From Roseibacillus sp. (GTDB lineage: Bacteria > Verrucomicrobiota > Verrucomicrobiia > Verrucomicrobiales > Akkermansiaceae): 64,000 bases of DNA. Location: NCBI GenBank assembly GCA_022448985.1, contig JAKVCR010000016.1, forward strand, positions 98,633-162,632. Reading direction: 5' to 3'. The translations under genes were made by a program, and so were the position numbers. Below the pieces are notes generated by a model that saw nothing but the letters and a program-made list of their open reading frames with translations, had not been told where the DNA came from and ran no database searches. Below, piece by piece: positions 7,979 to 15,670 of the stretch (positions are counted from its first letter, which is position 1; each line of letters starts with the position of its first letter).

Positions 7979-8632
7979 TCACGCCTTCTTCGTCCGTACG
8001 GGCGACTTCCGGGCAGGAAAAAGGGTGCGGCATATCTCACAGACCCTGCCATCACATCCACGTGCGGTGCAATGCTCCCGCCCGTAGAAAATGATGCGCA
8101 GATGCAGTTTGTTCCAGCTCTCCTCGCGAAAGAGCGTTTTCAGAGACCGCTCGGTATCGGCTACATTTTTCCCGCTCGCCAGTTTCCAGCGCTGGGCGAG
8201 ACGGTGAATGTGGGTGTCCACTGGAAATGCTGGCACCCCAAAGGCCTGTGAGATCACCACGGAAGCCGTCTTGTGCCCTACGCCGGGAAGAGCCTCCAAA
8301 GCAGCCAAAGAGCCCGGAACCTGCCCGTCATGGATCTCAACAAGGATCCGGGAAAGTTCCGAGATCGCCCGAGCCTTGCGGGGAGCAAGGCCGCAGGAAC
8401 GAATAGCGGCCCGGATCTCCTCCACCGGCAGGGCCTGCATTCTCTCTGGCGTATGCGCAAGGGCGAACAGTCCGGGGGTGACCTTGTTGACCCGTTCGTC
8501 CGTGCACTGGGCCGAGAGAAGGACTGCTACCAGCAGGGTGAAGGCATCCCGGTGGTCCAACGGAATCGGCGTCTCGGGATACAACTCCGCGAGACGCCGA
8601 TGAACAAATTCAGCTCGCTCTGCCCTGGTCAT
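7979..8632 (-). CDS. nth: Endonuclease III (DNA glycosylase/AP lyase) with atypical Cys cluster
   Basis: This 217-residue base-excision repair enzyme removes oxidised pyrimidines and nicks the abasic site. The helix-hairpin-helix LPGVGHKTASVV contains the catalytic lysine (Lys121), and FPVDTHIHRL carries the catalytic aspartate (Asp139). The C-terminal cysteines are Cys188, Cys193, Cys198 and Cys201 in HCTARGCDGRVCEIC. This spacing (C-x4-C-x4-C-x2-C) differs from the usual C-x6-C-x2-C-x5-C of Nth, so the [4Fe-4S] loop is rearranged or a cluster may not be formed in the standard way. The overall length and motifs are otherwise standard. The gene lies 21 bases downstream of a 3D-domain lipoprotein gene on the same strand. 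Confidence 0.93.
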   Translation of the reverse strand: MTRAERAEFVHRRLAELYPETPIPLDHRDAFTLLVAVLLSAQCTDERVNKVTPGLFALAHTPERMQALPVEEIRAAIRSCGLAPRKARAISELSRILVEIHDGQVPGSLAALEALPGVGHKTASVVISQAFGVPAFPVDTHIHRLAQRWKLASGKNVADTERSLKTLFREESWNKLHLRIIFYGREHCTARGCDGRVCEICRTLFPARKSPVRTKKA

Positions 8633-8653
8633 GCAAAGCCGGTGGGAAGCCGA

Positions 8654-9391
8654 TCATAGAGAGGGCCTCTTGCCTCTCGATTCTTCGCGCAGAGCTACCC
8701 GTCGAATGTGGATCTTGGCAAGGGCGGCGTAATACATGCGCGCACAATGTTCAAACCTCGTCCGTCCACGCAGGAGGTTCGCAGCCTGCTCCCAGGATCC
8801 CCACCTGACGACGTGAATTTCAGCATCACGGGTGGCCCACTTCCGCATCAGGCGCAGGGTCGGGTGGTAGATGTCGATCGTGTTCGTGCCCACGAGAGAG
8901 GACCCGTAATCATCCACCACGTAGACATGTGGCAGTCCCTTGATCCGAAACACAGTGCCGACCGGGTAGCGGGACCAGTCTGCCGCCGCACTGCGAACCC
9001 GCCCGTATTTCAGGGTCGTCCCCATGGCGTTAAGGCGCCCGACTGCGCCTACTTCGTTCTCCTGGTGGGAATAGGACGTGGTTCGAACGTAACGATGGCG
9101 GATATCCTCGTTAAAATAGGTCGGCCGGCCATGCCGGTCGACGGGAAGGGTTGCGGCCGCGGCTTTCACCGCCAGAGCAACCTCCCCGGGCAGGAAGCCA
9201 TCAGGTTGACTGCTGGCGCCCCCGGAGGGCCAGAGCGCGGAGTCCCACGAAGAGCGCTGGTCACTCACCCGCTCGGCTTCCACCTTGGAAAGGAGGCGGG
9301 GCTGATGACTGGCACGCTGGAAAAAGCTACAGCTGGAGAGCGCTCCAAGAGCAATCGCGGCCAGAACCGCTTTCAAAAACAGGACTTTCAT
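8654..9391 (-). CDS. 3D-domain (MltA/RlpA-like double-psi barrel) lipoprotein
   Basis: This 245-residue protein has a lipoprotein signal peptide with lipobox LSSC (Cys21). From about residue 105 it has a 3D domain of the kind found in MltA and YabE/Rpf-like proteins: VRTTSYSHQE, then SAAADWSRYPVGTVFRIKG, then HVYVVDDYGSSLVG and TIDIYHP, which supply the conserved aspartates. Such domains form a double-psi beta-barrel and are often peptidoglycan lytic transglycosylases or cell-wall binding modules. The separate MltA substrate domain is absent, so activity is not certain. It probably sits in the outer membrane facing the periplasm. A conserved C-terminal basic extension follows the barrel. Confidence 0.8.
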   Translation of the reverse strand: MKVLFLKAVLAAIALGALSSCSFFQRASHQPRLLSKVEAERVSDQRSSWDSALWPSGGASSQPDGFLPGEVALAVKAAAATLPVDRHGRPTYFNEDIRHRYVRTTSYSHQENEVGAVGRLNAMGTTLKYGRVRSAAADWSRYPVGTVFRIKGLPHVYVVDDYGSSLVGTNTIDIYHPTLRLMRKWATRDAEIHVVRWGSWEQAANLLRGRTRFEHCARMYYAALAKIHIRRVALREESRGKRPSL

Positions 9392-9424
9392 GACGACAGG
9401 CAGGGGATCTTGATTTCCAAGAAG

Positions 9425-9452
9425 GCCGAGTTAAATCTCGGCTAGGTTTTTT
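9425..9452 (+). terminator. Intrinsic-terminator-like hairpin with T-tract (orphan)
   Basis: GCCGAG (9425-9430), a TTAAAT loop and CTCGGC (9437-9442) are followed by TAGG and six T. It reads as a terminator only on the + strand, but no + strand gene precedes it. On the - strand it lies in the 5' leader of the 3D-domain lipoprotein gene. It might block read-through from an unannotated + transcript or act as a leader hairpin. Confidence 0.45.
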
Positions 9453-9667
9453 AATCTAACGGAAGGGCGAGGACAATTCTTTATTCCCAAACTATCCTCA
9501 TCGCAGGATCCAACCTCGGAAGTTCCTCCCAAATCTTCCAATTATATAGGTCAGTGGAAGTAGATGGGCAAATTTTCACTCCAGGGGGACAAGATCAAAA
9601 GAATCCATGGCGCACCCTTTTGCGTATCCTGAATTACCCAAGGGTCTCTCCCGGGGTGCCGGCAGCG

Positions 9668-11341
9668 TCAACTACCGTCCTCTGCTTCTTCCAGCAAACT
9701 GCGAATCTTGGCGGGAACGAAGGAGGCCTCAGTCGACTCATCCGCCGCAAGCTTCATCTGGTGACGGAGGATGTGCAGGGCAATGGGGGGAACATAATCC
9801 TCAAGGCAGGACCGCAAAGCCGCAACCGCATCCATCCCGGTAATCTTCACCTGCCGATAACACTTCACTGCGAGGGCCTCCGCAGCACCCGGGGTAAGGA
9901 AATCAGGCACGCGATCCTTCAATTCTCCAAAGGCTTCCTTGGGGATATCGAGCCCACGTTTGCGGGACAGTCCCCGCAGGAGGGCGAAGCCTTGCGCAGG
10001 CTCGGTGGTCGGAAAAAGTGGAATCTTGATATCAACCCGCCCCGGCCGTTTAAGATCAACTTCGATCAGGTCCGGCCGGCTGGAGGCGAGGACCCAGAGG
10101 AGATGGCCACGGTTGTCAGGATCCGACATCTCGCGTGCTATCATGGAATAGACCCGGCTCGACACTCCGGAGTCCCCGCTCGCCGATTGACGCTGTCCAA
10201 GCGCCTGATCGGCCTCGTCCACGAACACGATGCAGCGGCCCAGGGCGTGTAGGAGTGAAAAAATTTTCTCGAGGTTGGCTTCTGTACTGCCCACCCAGCG
10301 ATCACGGAAGTTGCGCAGGGTAACCACTGGCACCCCTGCCTCCCCGGCCAGACATTCCGCCAGATATGTCTTCCCGGTCCCCACCGGTCCACAGAAGAGG
10401 TAGCCCATGGGCAACGCCTGCAACTCGTCCTTGGCCCAGAGGGCCAGATCCTGGCGCAACCAATCCTTCACCGAGTCGAGTCCGATAACATCCTCAAGGT
10501 CGCGGTCGGGTTCAACGAACTCGATAAGCCCCTCACAGTCCTTCTCCACCAGCGTCTTCTTCAATTCCCCAAGGTCCTCGGCATCAAGCGGCCGGTTCTC
10601 ATGGTTGTGCCGCTGCAGGAGCCCCTGTACCGAGCTGAGGCTGGCGCCCGAAAGGCGGCGGGCCGGAAGGTCGAGGCGACCTTCAAAGTTCTGCAATCCG
10701 ACGGGATAGTCCGATCGCAGGGCCTCCAGAGCTCCCCCCAGCTCCTCTTCGCCAGGGAGCGGGATCTGCTGGACGCTGGTTCGCGGGTTCCCCGCTACCA
10801 GCGGATGCAGATTGTTGATGTGATCGGAGAGTAAAAACGCTGCCTGCCCGTTTTCATTGAGCCGGGCATCGGCCGCCCAGGAGCGAAGGAGAGAAGCCAC
10901 TGCGCTAAGGTTGTTACTGTAGGCGGTGGGGTTGTTGGGTGCCACCAGGTGAGCCTGGCGGATGATGATCGCCACTCGCGGGGCCTCGCGTTTGATGGCC
11001 CGCAGGTTCCTCAGGTAGATGAGATAGTGCGTGAGATCCCGGACGGCCGCGAGAGGATCGGTCGGCGACGGTCGCAGCCGATCCTCTTCTCCAGAGGACC
11101 AGTCTGCCACCAATTCCTGCCCGCGCTCCACACGCAACCCGAGGCCCAACTCATAGGAGAAAACCACCTCGAACTGTGGGAGGAGGACTTCCAGCAGAAA
11201 ATCATTGAGCCGTCCCAACCGCGGATTTTCACCGGGCAACAGGAAGAGGTCATTAATATTGCCATGCAGGATAAAGCAGCCCGCCGTCCCGGACTCATAC
11301 CGGGCGATGACTTCACGGGCCCAGGAAGGCAGTCCGGCCAT
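9668..11341 (-). CDS. Tandem AAA+ ATPase with degenerate first AAA domain (Ycf46-like)
   Basis: The 557-residue protein has two AAA-type parts. The N-terminal one (about residues 15-205) keeps the fold pattern (FILHGNINDLFLL, RVAIIIRQAHLV, AAFLLSDHINN) but lacks Walker A and the acidic Walker B residues, so it is probably inactive. The C-terminal one (about 280-500) is intact: Walker A GPVGTGKT (318-325), pore-loop-like RWVGSTEANLEKIF, Walker B IVFVDEAD (371-378), sensor ASSRPDLI and RPGRVD. This layout is that of Ycf46/FtsH-like AAA proteins that remodel protein complexes. It lies 29 bases downstream of a PspA-like gene on the same strand, so the two products probably act together at the membrane. 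Confidence 0.85.
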   Translation of the reverse strand: MAGLPSWAREVIARYESGTAGCFILHGNINDLFLLPGENPRLGRLNDFLLEVLLPQFEVVFSYELGLGLRVERGQELVADWSSGEEDRLRPSPTDPLAAVRDLTHYLIYLRNLRAIKREAPRVAIIIRQAHLVAPNNPTAYSNNLSAVASLLRSWAADARLNENGQAAFLLSDHINNLHPLVAGNPRTSVQQIPLPGEEELGGALEALRSDYPVGLQNFEGRLDLPARRLSGASLSSVQGLLQRHNHENRPLDAEDLGELKKTLVEKDCEGLIEFVEPDRDLEDVIGLDSVKDWLRQDLALWAKDELQALPMGYLFCGPVGTGKTYLAECLAGEAGVPVVTLRNFRDRWVGSTEANLEKIFSLLHALGRCIVFVDEADQALGQRQSASGDSGVSSRVYSMIAREMSDPDNRGHLLWVLASSRPDLIEVDLKRPGRVDIKIPLFPTTEPAQGFALLRGLSRKRGLDIPKEAFGELKDRVPDFLTPGAAEALAVKCYRQVKITGMDAVAALRSCLEDYVPPIALHILRHQMKLAADESTEASFVPAKIRSLLEEAEDGS

Positions 11342-11370
11342 GGCTTTACAATGATTCTGCGCTCGTCGCC

Positions 11371-12135
11371 CTACTCACTGACGGAAGGACCCATCGTTCC
11401 CCTTGAGCTATCCTCTTCTTCGCCCTCTCCGCCCCCGGGCGCTGTTTCCGTATCCTCCAGCTCGATGCCCTCGGCAGCAGCAAAATCAGCAAGGGCGAGT
11501 TCCTCCATGGCGGATTTTTCAGCCTCCGCAATCTCGATTTCACTCAAATCCATGCTGTCACGGGCCACCCGGGCCCGGCCCGCAGCCTTGGTCCGCTCCT
11601 CTTCCACCATTTCTTCGAGACGGTTAAGGGTATCTCCTGAGCCCCCGATCTTGGTTACCATCCCGGCGGCCATCTCGTTAAGTTCGGCCGTGGCCCTCTG
11701 CACCTCCATGTCGTTGATGCCCCTCGTGATCTTCTCAATTCGCGCCTTGGCCTCCCGCACGCTGGTATCACGGGCGCGGATCAACTCCCTGTAGCGCTTT
11801 TCCGCTTCCTCAAACTGGACCGCCACCTCATCGTGAGACTTGCCAACCTGCTTGAGCTTGAGCGCCAGTTGCCCCGCCGCGGCCCGGTTTCCCGCTTTCA
11901 AATTGGCGGCCGTCTTGGCCCGCAATTCCTCTTCCTGCTCATCAAGTTTCCGCGCCCTTGAATTCAGATCCTCCACCAGGGCCGCGTGAGAGGCGAGAGC
12001 GGTATTGAACTTGGTCGTCTGCTTCCGAAGGTTTTCTTTCTCGACCTCAAGCAAGGCCTTCGGATTCGCCCTCTCTGCCTTTCCAATCAGGCGCAGAAAA
12101 ATCCCCTTAATGATATTGCCGATCCGCTTGAACAT
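11371..12135 (-). CDS. PspA/IM30-like coiled-coil membrane-associated protein
   Basis: I moved the start from 12219 to the ATG at 12135. From there the protein begins with an amphipathic helix (MFKRIGNIIKGIFLRLIGK), as expected for PspA/Vipp1-type proteins, while the upstream residues look non-coding. The rest (254 residues) is a long antiparallel coiled coil (about 25-200) with PspA-like spacing, ending in an acidic, disordered tail (ELEDTETAPGGGEGEEED). PspA/Vipp1 proteins belong to the ESCRT-III superfamily and form membrane-remodelling rods and rings. The gene is followed at 29 bases by a tandem AAA+ ATPase, a pairing reminiscent of ESCRT-III/Vps4. The assignment rests on architecture rather than strong sequence motifs. 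Confidence 0.7.
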   Translation of the reverse strand: MFKRIGNIIKGIFLRLIGKAERANPKALLEVEKENLRKQTTKFNTALASHAALVEDLNSRARKLDEQEEELRAKTAANLKAGNRAAAGQLALKLKQVGKSHDEVAVQFEEAEKRYRELIRARDTSVREAKARIEKITRGINDMEVQRATAELNEMAAGMVTKIGGSGDTLNRLEEMVEEERTKAAGRARVARDSMDLSEIEIAEAEKSAMEELALADFAAAEGIELEDTETAPGGGEGEEEDSSRGTMGPSVSE

Positions 12136-12336
12136 AGTGAGTTGGAACTGATTCGGGCCAGCATGGCGTTTCGGACTGGAAGCGGCAAGTACAAGGAAAC
12201 GAAGGAATTGGAATGGCATGAGGGCATGAGTCCACGCCCCTCCGGTCAGAATCTACCTGGTCGTCTTGCTTTCAACCTCCAGACAATCCCCGTGGACACA
12301 GGCGTCGTATTTTAGGGTCCTGCAGGGCTCGCCCCC

Positions 12337-13257
12337 GTGGTTTGGGGCTTGGACCCCCCGGTGCTTCCTGCTTTTCTTAAGGCCGTGTCACGAGCCGCTC
12401 CCCTCATCAAGTATCTCAGGCAGCTGGAGTGTGGTGGGCAGACGCATATTCGCTTGGATGAAGAGGCCAAGGAGGTGCTGCGGAGTCGGTTGCGGATGCG
12501 GAAGGAAAGCACTTCAACGCCTCCCCCGCTCCGCTCGCAAGGAGTTGCCAGCCTGAGCGCGGAAGCGAACCCGTCGGACCGGAAGGAGACGACCCCGCCA
12601 TCCGTTCCCGCCGTGCAGGCCGAGGGGGTCACCGCCACCGAAAAGCTCGCCTCCCTTAAATCCCAGGCCGAGAATTGGGGCCCGGCCCGCTCTCTGGAAT
12701 CGCTGCGCGAGCCCATGGTCTTCGCGGTCGGGAATCCGGCCGCTGATCTCATGCTGGTCGGTGAGGCTCCGGGTTACGAAGAGGAACGCCGACACGAGCC
12801 CTTCGTGGGCAGGGCTGGCCAAAAACTCGACCAGATCCTGGCCGCGATGGGTTTCGCCCGCGAAGACGTCTACATTTCCAATATCTGCAAATTTCGACCG
12901 GCCCTTAAAAACCAGACTACCAACAACCGCAAACCGACACCCCAGGAGATGAATGCCTGCCTTCCCTTCGTGCGGGCGGAGATCGAAATCGTGCAACCTA
13001 GGTGCATTGTGGCTCTGGGTGGAACGGCGGCGGAGGGCCTGCTCAACTACCAGGGGCAACCGGTAGGGCGAATGCGTGGACGCTGGCATGAATTCGAAGG
13101 CATCCCGGTGCGGGTCACCTACCACCCTTCCTATCTTCTCCACAACGACTCCGCGGTGAGCGAGAAGCGCAAAGTCTGGGATGACATGTTAAGTGTTCTG
13201 GAGTTTCTTGGTATGCCGATTTCTGAGAAACAGCGCGGATTTTTCGCTGAAAAATAG
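12337..13257 (+). CDS. Family 4-like uracil-DNA glycosylase lacking two Fe-S cysteines
   Basis: This 306-residue protein removes uracil from DNA. The catalytic core is clear: GEAPGYEEERRHEPFVGRAG (from residue 142), NICKFRPAL (182-190), the Cys208 helix and TYHPSYLL (261-268). The N-terminal ~120 residues are a variable linker preceded by KYLRQLECGGQTHIRL. In family 4 enzymes four cysteines bind a [4Fe-4S] cluster: a CxxC pair before the core, one in 'VKCRPP', and one in the later helix. Here the expected N-terminal pair is absent (AENWGPARSLESLREP), and the third cysteine is shifted to NICKFRP. So a canonical cluster is unlikely. Start is a GTG; no Shine-Dalgarno motif decides it. A strong terminator follows about 145 bases after the stop. 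Confidence 0.85.
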   Translation: MVWGLDPPVLPAFLKAVSRAAPLIKYLRQLECGGQTHIRLDEEAKEVLRSRLRMRKESTSTPPPLRSQGVASLSAEANPSDRKETTPPSVPAVQAEGVTATEKLASLKSQAENWGPARSLESLREPMVFAVGNPAADLMLVGEAPGYEEERRHEPFVGRAGQKLDQILAAMGFAREDVYISNICKFRPALKNQTTNNRKPTPQEMNACLPFVRAEIEIVQPRCIVALGGTAAEGLLNYQGQPVGRMRGRWHEFEGIPVRVTYHPSYLLHNDSAVSEKRKVWDDMLSVLEFLGMPISEKQRGFFAEK

Positions 13258-13400
13258 GCCGTCGCGAGGTTGTCCGGTAAGGATTGAAAAATCTTGTGCG
13301 AATCCGGCGCAGTTCGACGTTTCATGTCCCTGGTGGGCGGCACCTCTCGCCGCCCCACCCGACCCTTTCTTTTCTTCTTTGCAGTCTTAAGAATCGGTCG

Positions 13401-13437
13401 AGCCCCGCCGGACTAATCTCCGGCGGGGCTTCTTTCT
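13401..13437 (+). terminator. Strong intrinsic terminator after the uracil-DNA glycosylase gene
   Basis: A perfect 11-bp stem (AGCCCCGCCGG with CCGGCGGGGCT) and an 8-base loop are followed by TCTTTCT. It lies in the 305-base gene-free stretch 13258-13562, which otherwise shows nothing coding, and it also insulates the downstream peptidase gene. Confidence 0.85.
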
Positions 13438-13562
13438 ACAACTGATGCCGCCGCTGAAGCACGCCACGGCAAAAATCCAGAAGTCGCCCCGCCACCTTCC
13501 CGGAGCCCTTTGGCCCGTCCCCGCTTTTGACATTCCGGGCTTCCACTTCCAAGCTCCCTCCC

Positions 13563-15662
13563 ATGTCTGATCATCCCTTTCTGGCCGACGAGTTTCACAT
13601 CCGCTGGTCACAACTTGTCCCGGAGAAGGTGGAAGTCGATATCGAGGCCGGTATTACGGAAGCGCAGGGCTACATCGATGGGATCTGCACGGTTTCCGCT
13701 GCGGATGCCAACTACGAAAATACCTTCGCCGCGCTTGAATTGGCCACCGAGGCGCTCTCCAGGGGATGGGGACGCCTCAATCATCTCGCGTCCGTCCGGG
13801 ATAACGACGCCCAGCGGGAAGCTCTCAACAAGATGCTTCCAAGGGTCACCGCTTTCTACGCCTCCATCCCCCTCAACGCGGAGCTTTGGTCCACCTTGAA
13901 ATCTTTTGTCAGCTCCGAGGAAGCGAAAGGCCTCGACCCCGTGTCCAAGCGTTTTGTGGAGGAGACCTGCGCAGAATTCCGCGATGCCGGCGCGGATCTT
14001 TCCCCGGAAAAAAAGGTGCGCATGGCCGACCTGCAAAGCGAGCTGGCCGAGGTCACAAAGAAATTTGGTGAAAACGTCCTCGATTCCGTCAAAGAGTGGG
14101 AGCTCATCGTCGAGGACGAGGGGGAACTAGCCGGGCTTCCCGAGAGTTGCCGGGCAGCTGCCCGCGCAGATGCAACTGCGAAAGGCCTGGGCTCCGAGGA
14201 AGCCCCCTGCTGGCGCTTCACCATGCAGTTCCCCTCCTTCTATCCCGTTCTCCAGTATGCTGAGAGCGAAGACCTTCGCAAACGCATCTTCGAAGGCCGG
14301 GGCACTATAGGTTTTAATGAGAAATTCGATAATTCGGAGCTGGTCTGGCGGATTGTCAAGCTGCGCCAGGAGAAAGCCGATCTTCTCGGCTTCCCCAATT
14401 TTGCCGACCTCAGCCTCCAGCGCAGCATGGTCCGCAACGGAACCCGGGCGATCCGGTTCGTCGAAGATCTCCACCACCGAATCGTAGAGGCCTTCCGGGA
14501 AGAGTGTTCCCAACTGGAGACCTACAAGGCCGAAAAGACCGATACCCAGCCTTCTCCGCTTGAACCCTGGGAAGTCTCCTACTGGGCAGAAAAGCAGCGC
14601 AGGGAACGCTACGATTTTGATGACGAGGACCTACGCCCCTACTTCCAGGTCGAAAGCGTCATGGAGGGGCTCTTCGGCCTCACGAGCCGTCTTTTCGGTA
14701 TTAGCATCACCCCCTGCAAAGGTGCCTACCATGAACCGGGACCCTCCGCCCCCAACGACACGATTGAAGTCTGGCATCCCGACGTCGCCTTTTACGATCT
14801 CCACGATTCCGCCTCAGGCGAGCACCTCGGTTCATTCTATGCCGACTGGCATCCGCGGGAGTCGAAACGAAGCGGGGCCTGGATGAACTATCTGGAGACC
14901 GGCCTCCCCAAAAAAAATGGGACGGCCCGCAAACCTCATCTCGGCTTGATTACAGGAAACCTTACCAAGCCGATCGGGGACCAACCCGCCCTCCTTACCC
15001 ATAGTGAGGTGGAAACCATCTTCCACGAGTTTGGTCACCTCCTTCACCAGCTCCTCAGCGATGTCCCCGTCAAGAGCCTCGCCGGAGTCAGCGTCCCCCG
15101 CGACTGGGTGGAGCTCCCATCCCAGATCATGGAGAACTTCTGCTGGGACCGTGAATCACTCAACTTTTTTGCCCGCCATCACGAAACCGGGGAGCCCATC
15201 CCGGACGACCTCTTTGAGAAAATGATCGCGGCCCGCAATTATATGAGCGCCTCCACCACCATGCGGCAGCTCGCCCTGGGAAAACTCGACCTTGAATTCC
15301 ACATCCAGCCCACGCTTTACCTCGATCGTAATCTAGACGAGGTGGATCGCGAGATCCTGACCGAGTACAAGGCCACGTTGGCCTCTCCCTCCCCCACCAT
15401 CGCCCGCCAGTTCAATCACCTCTTTGACAGCCCTGGCGGATACGCCGCGGGATACTACTCCTACAAATGGTCGGAGGTTCTCGATGCCGATGCCTTCACC
15501 CGCTTCCGGAGCGAGGGGGTCCTCAACCCGGAAACCGGACGCGCCTTCCGGGAAAGCATCCTGAGCAAGGGCAACTCCCGCCCGGTAGATGAACTCTACC
15601 GCGATTTCATGGGCCGCGAGCCAGAATTACAGCCTCTCCTTGAGCGCAACGGGCTGGCCTGA
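13563..15662 (+). CDS. prlC: M3-family metallo-oligopeptidase (oligopeptidase A-like)
   Basis: I chose the ATG at 13563 (MSDHPFLADEFHIRW), not the track start at 13527, because the oligopeptidase A family begins with 'NPLL...' at this point. The 699-residue product is the usual size. The zinc motif HEFGHLLHQLL lies near residue 488, followed by the C-terminal FNHLFDSPGGYAAGYYSYKWSEVLDADAF typical of PrlC and related Dcp enzymes. It is a cytoplasmic thimet-type peptidase that degrades short peptides, including cleaved signal peptides. It ends 9 bases from the convergent zinc-ribbon gene. Confidence 0.93.
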   Translation: MSDHPFLADEFHIRWSQLVPEKVEVDIEAGITEAQGYIDGICTVSAADANYENTFAALELATEALSRGWGRLNHLASVRDNDAQREALNKMLPRVTAFYASIPLNAELWSTLKSFVSSEEAKGLDPVSKRFVEETCAEFRDAGADLSPEKKVRMADLQSELAEVTKKFGENVLDSVKEWELIVEDEGELAGLPESCRAAARADATAKGLGSEEAPCWRFTMQFPSFYPVLQYAESEDLRKRIFEGRGTIGFNEKFDNSELVWRIVKLRQEKADLLGFPNFADLSLQRSMVRNGTRAIRFVEDLHHRIVEAFREECSQLETYKAEKTDTQPSPLEPWEVSYWAEKQRRERYDFDDEDLRPYFQVESVMEGLFGLTSRLFGISITPCKGAYHEPGPSAPNDTIEVWHPDVAFYDLHDSASGEHLGSFYADWHPRESKRSGAWMNYLETGLPKKNGTARKPHLGLITGNLTKPIGDQPALLTHSEVETIFHEFGHLLHQLLSDVPVKSLAGVSVPRDWVELPSQIMENFCWDRESLNFFARHHETGEPIPDDLFEKMIAARNYMSASTTMRQLALGKLDLEFHIQPTLYLDRNLDEVDREILTEYKATLASPSPTIARQFNHLFDSPGGYAAGYYSYKWSEVLDADAFTRFRSEGVLNPETGRAFRESILSKGNSRPVDELYRDFMGREPELQPLLERNGLA

Positions 15663-15670
15663 ACAGGCAA

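Noticed and set aside
9081-9087. GTTCGAA-type string resembling a tRNA T-arm
   Set aside because: It lies within the 3D-domain gene, with no acceptor stem or anticodon arm; similar strings at about 20645 and 61413 are also within genes. No tRNA found in the window.
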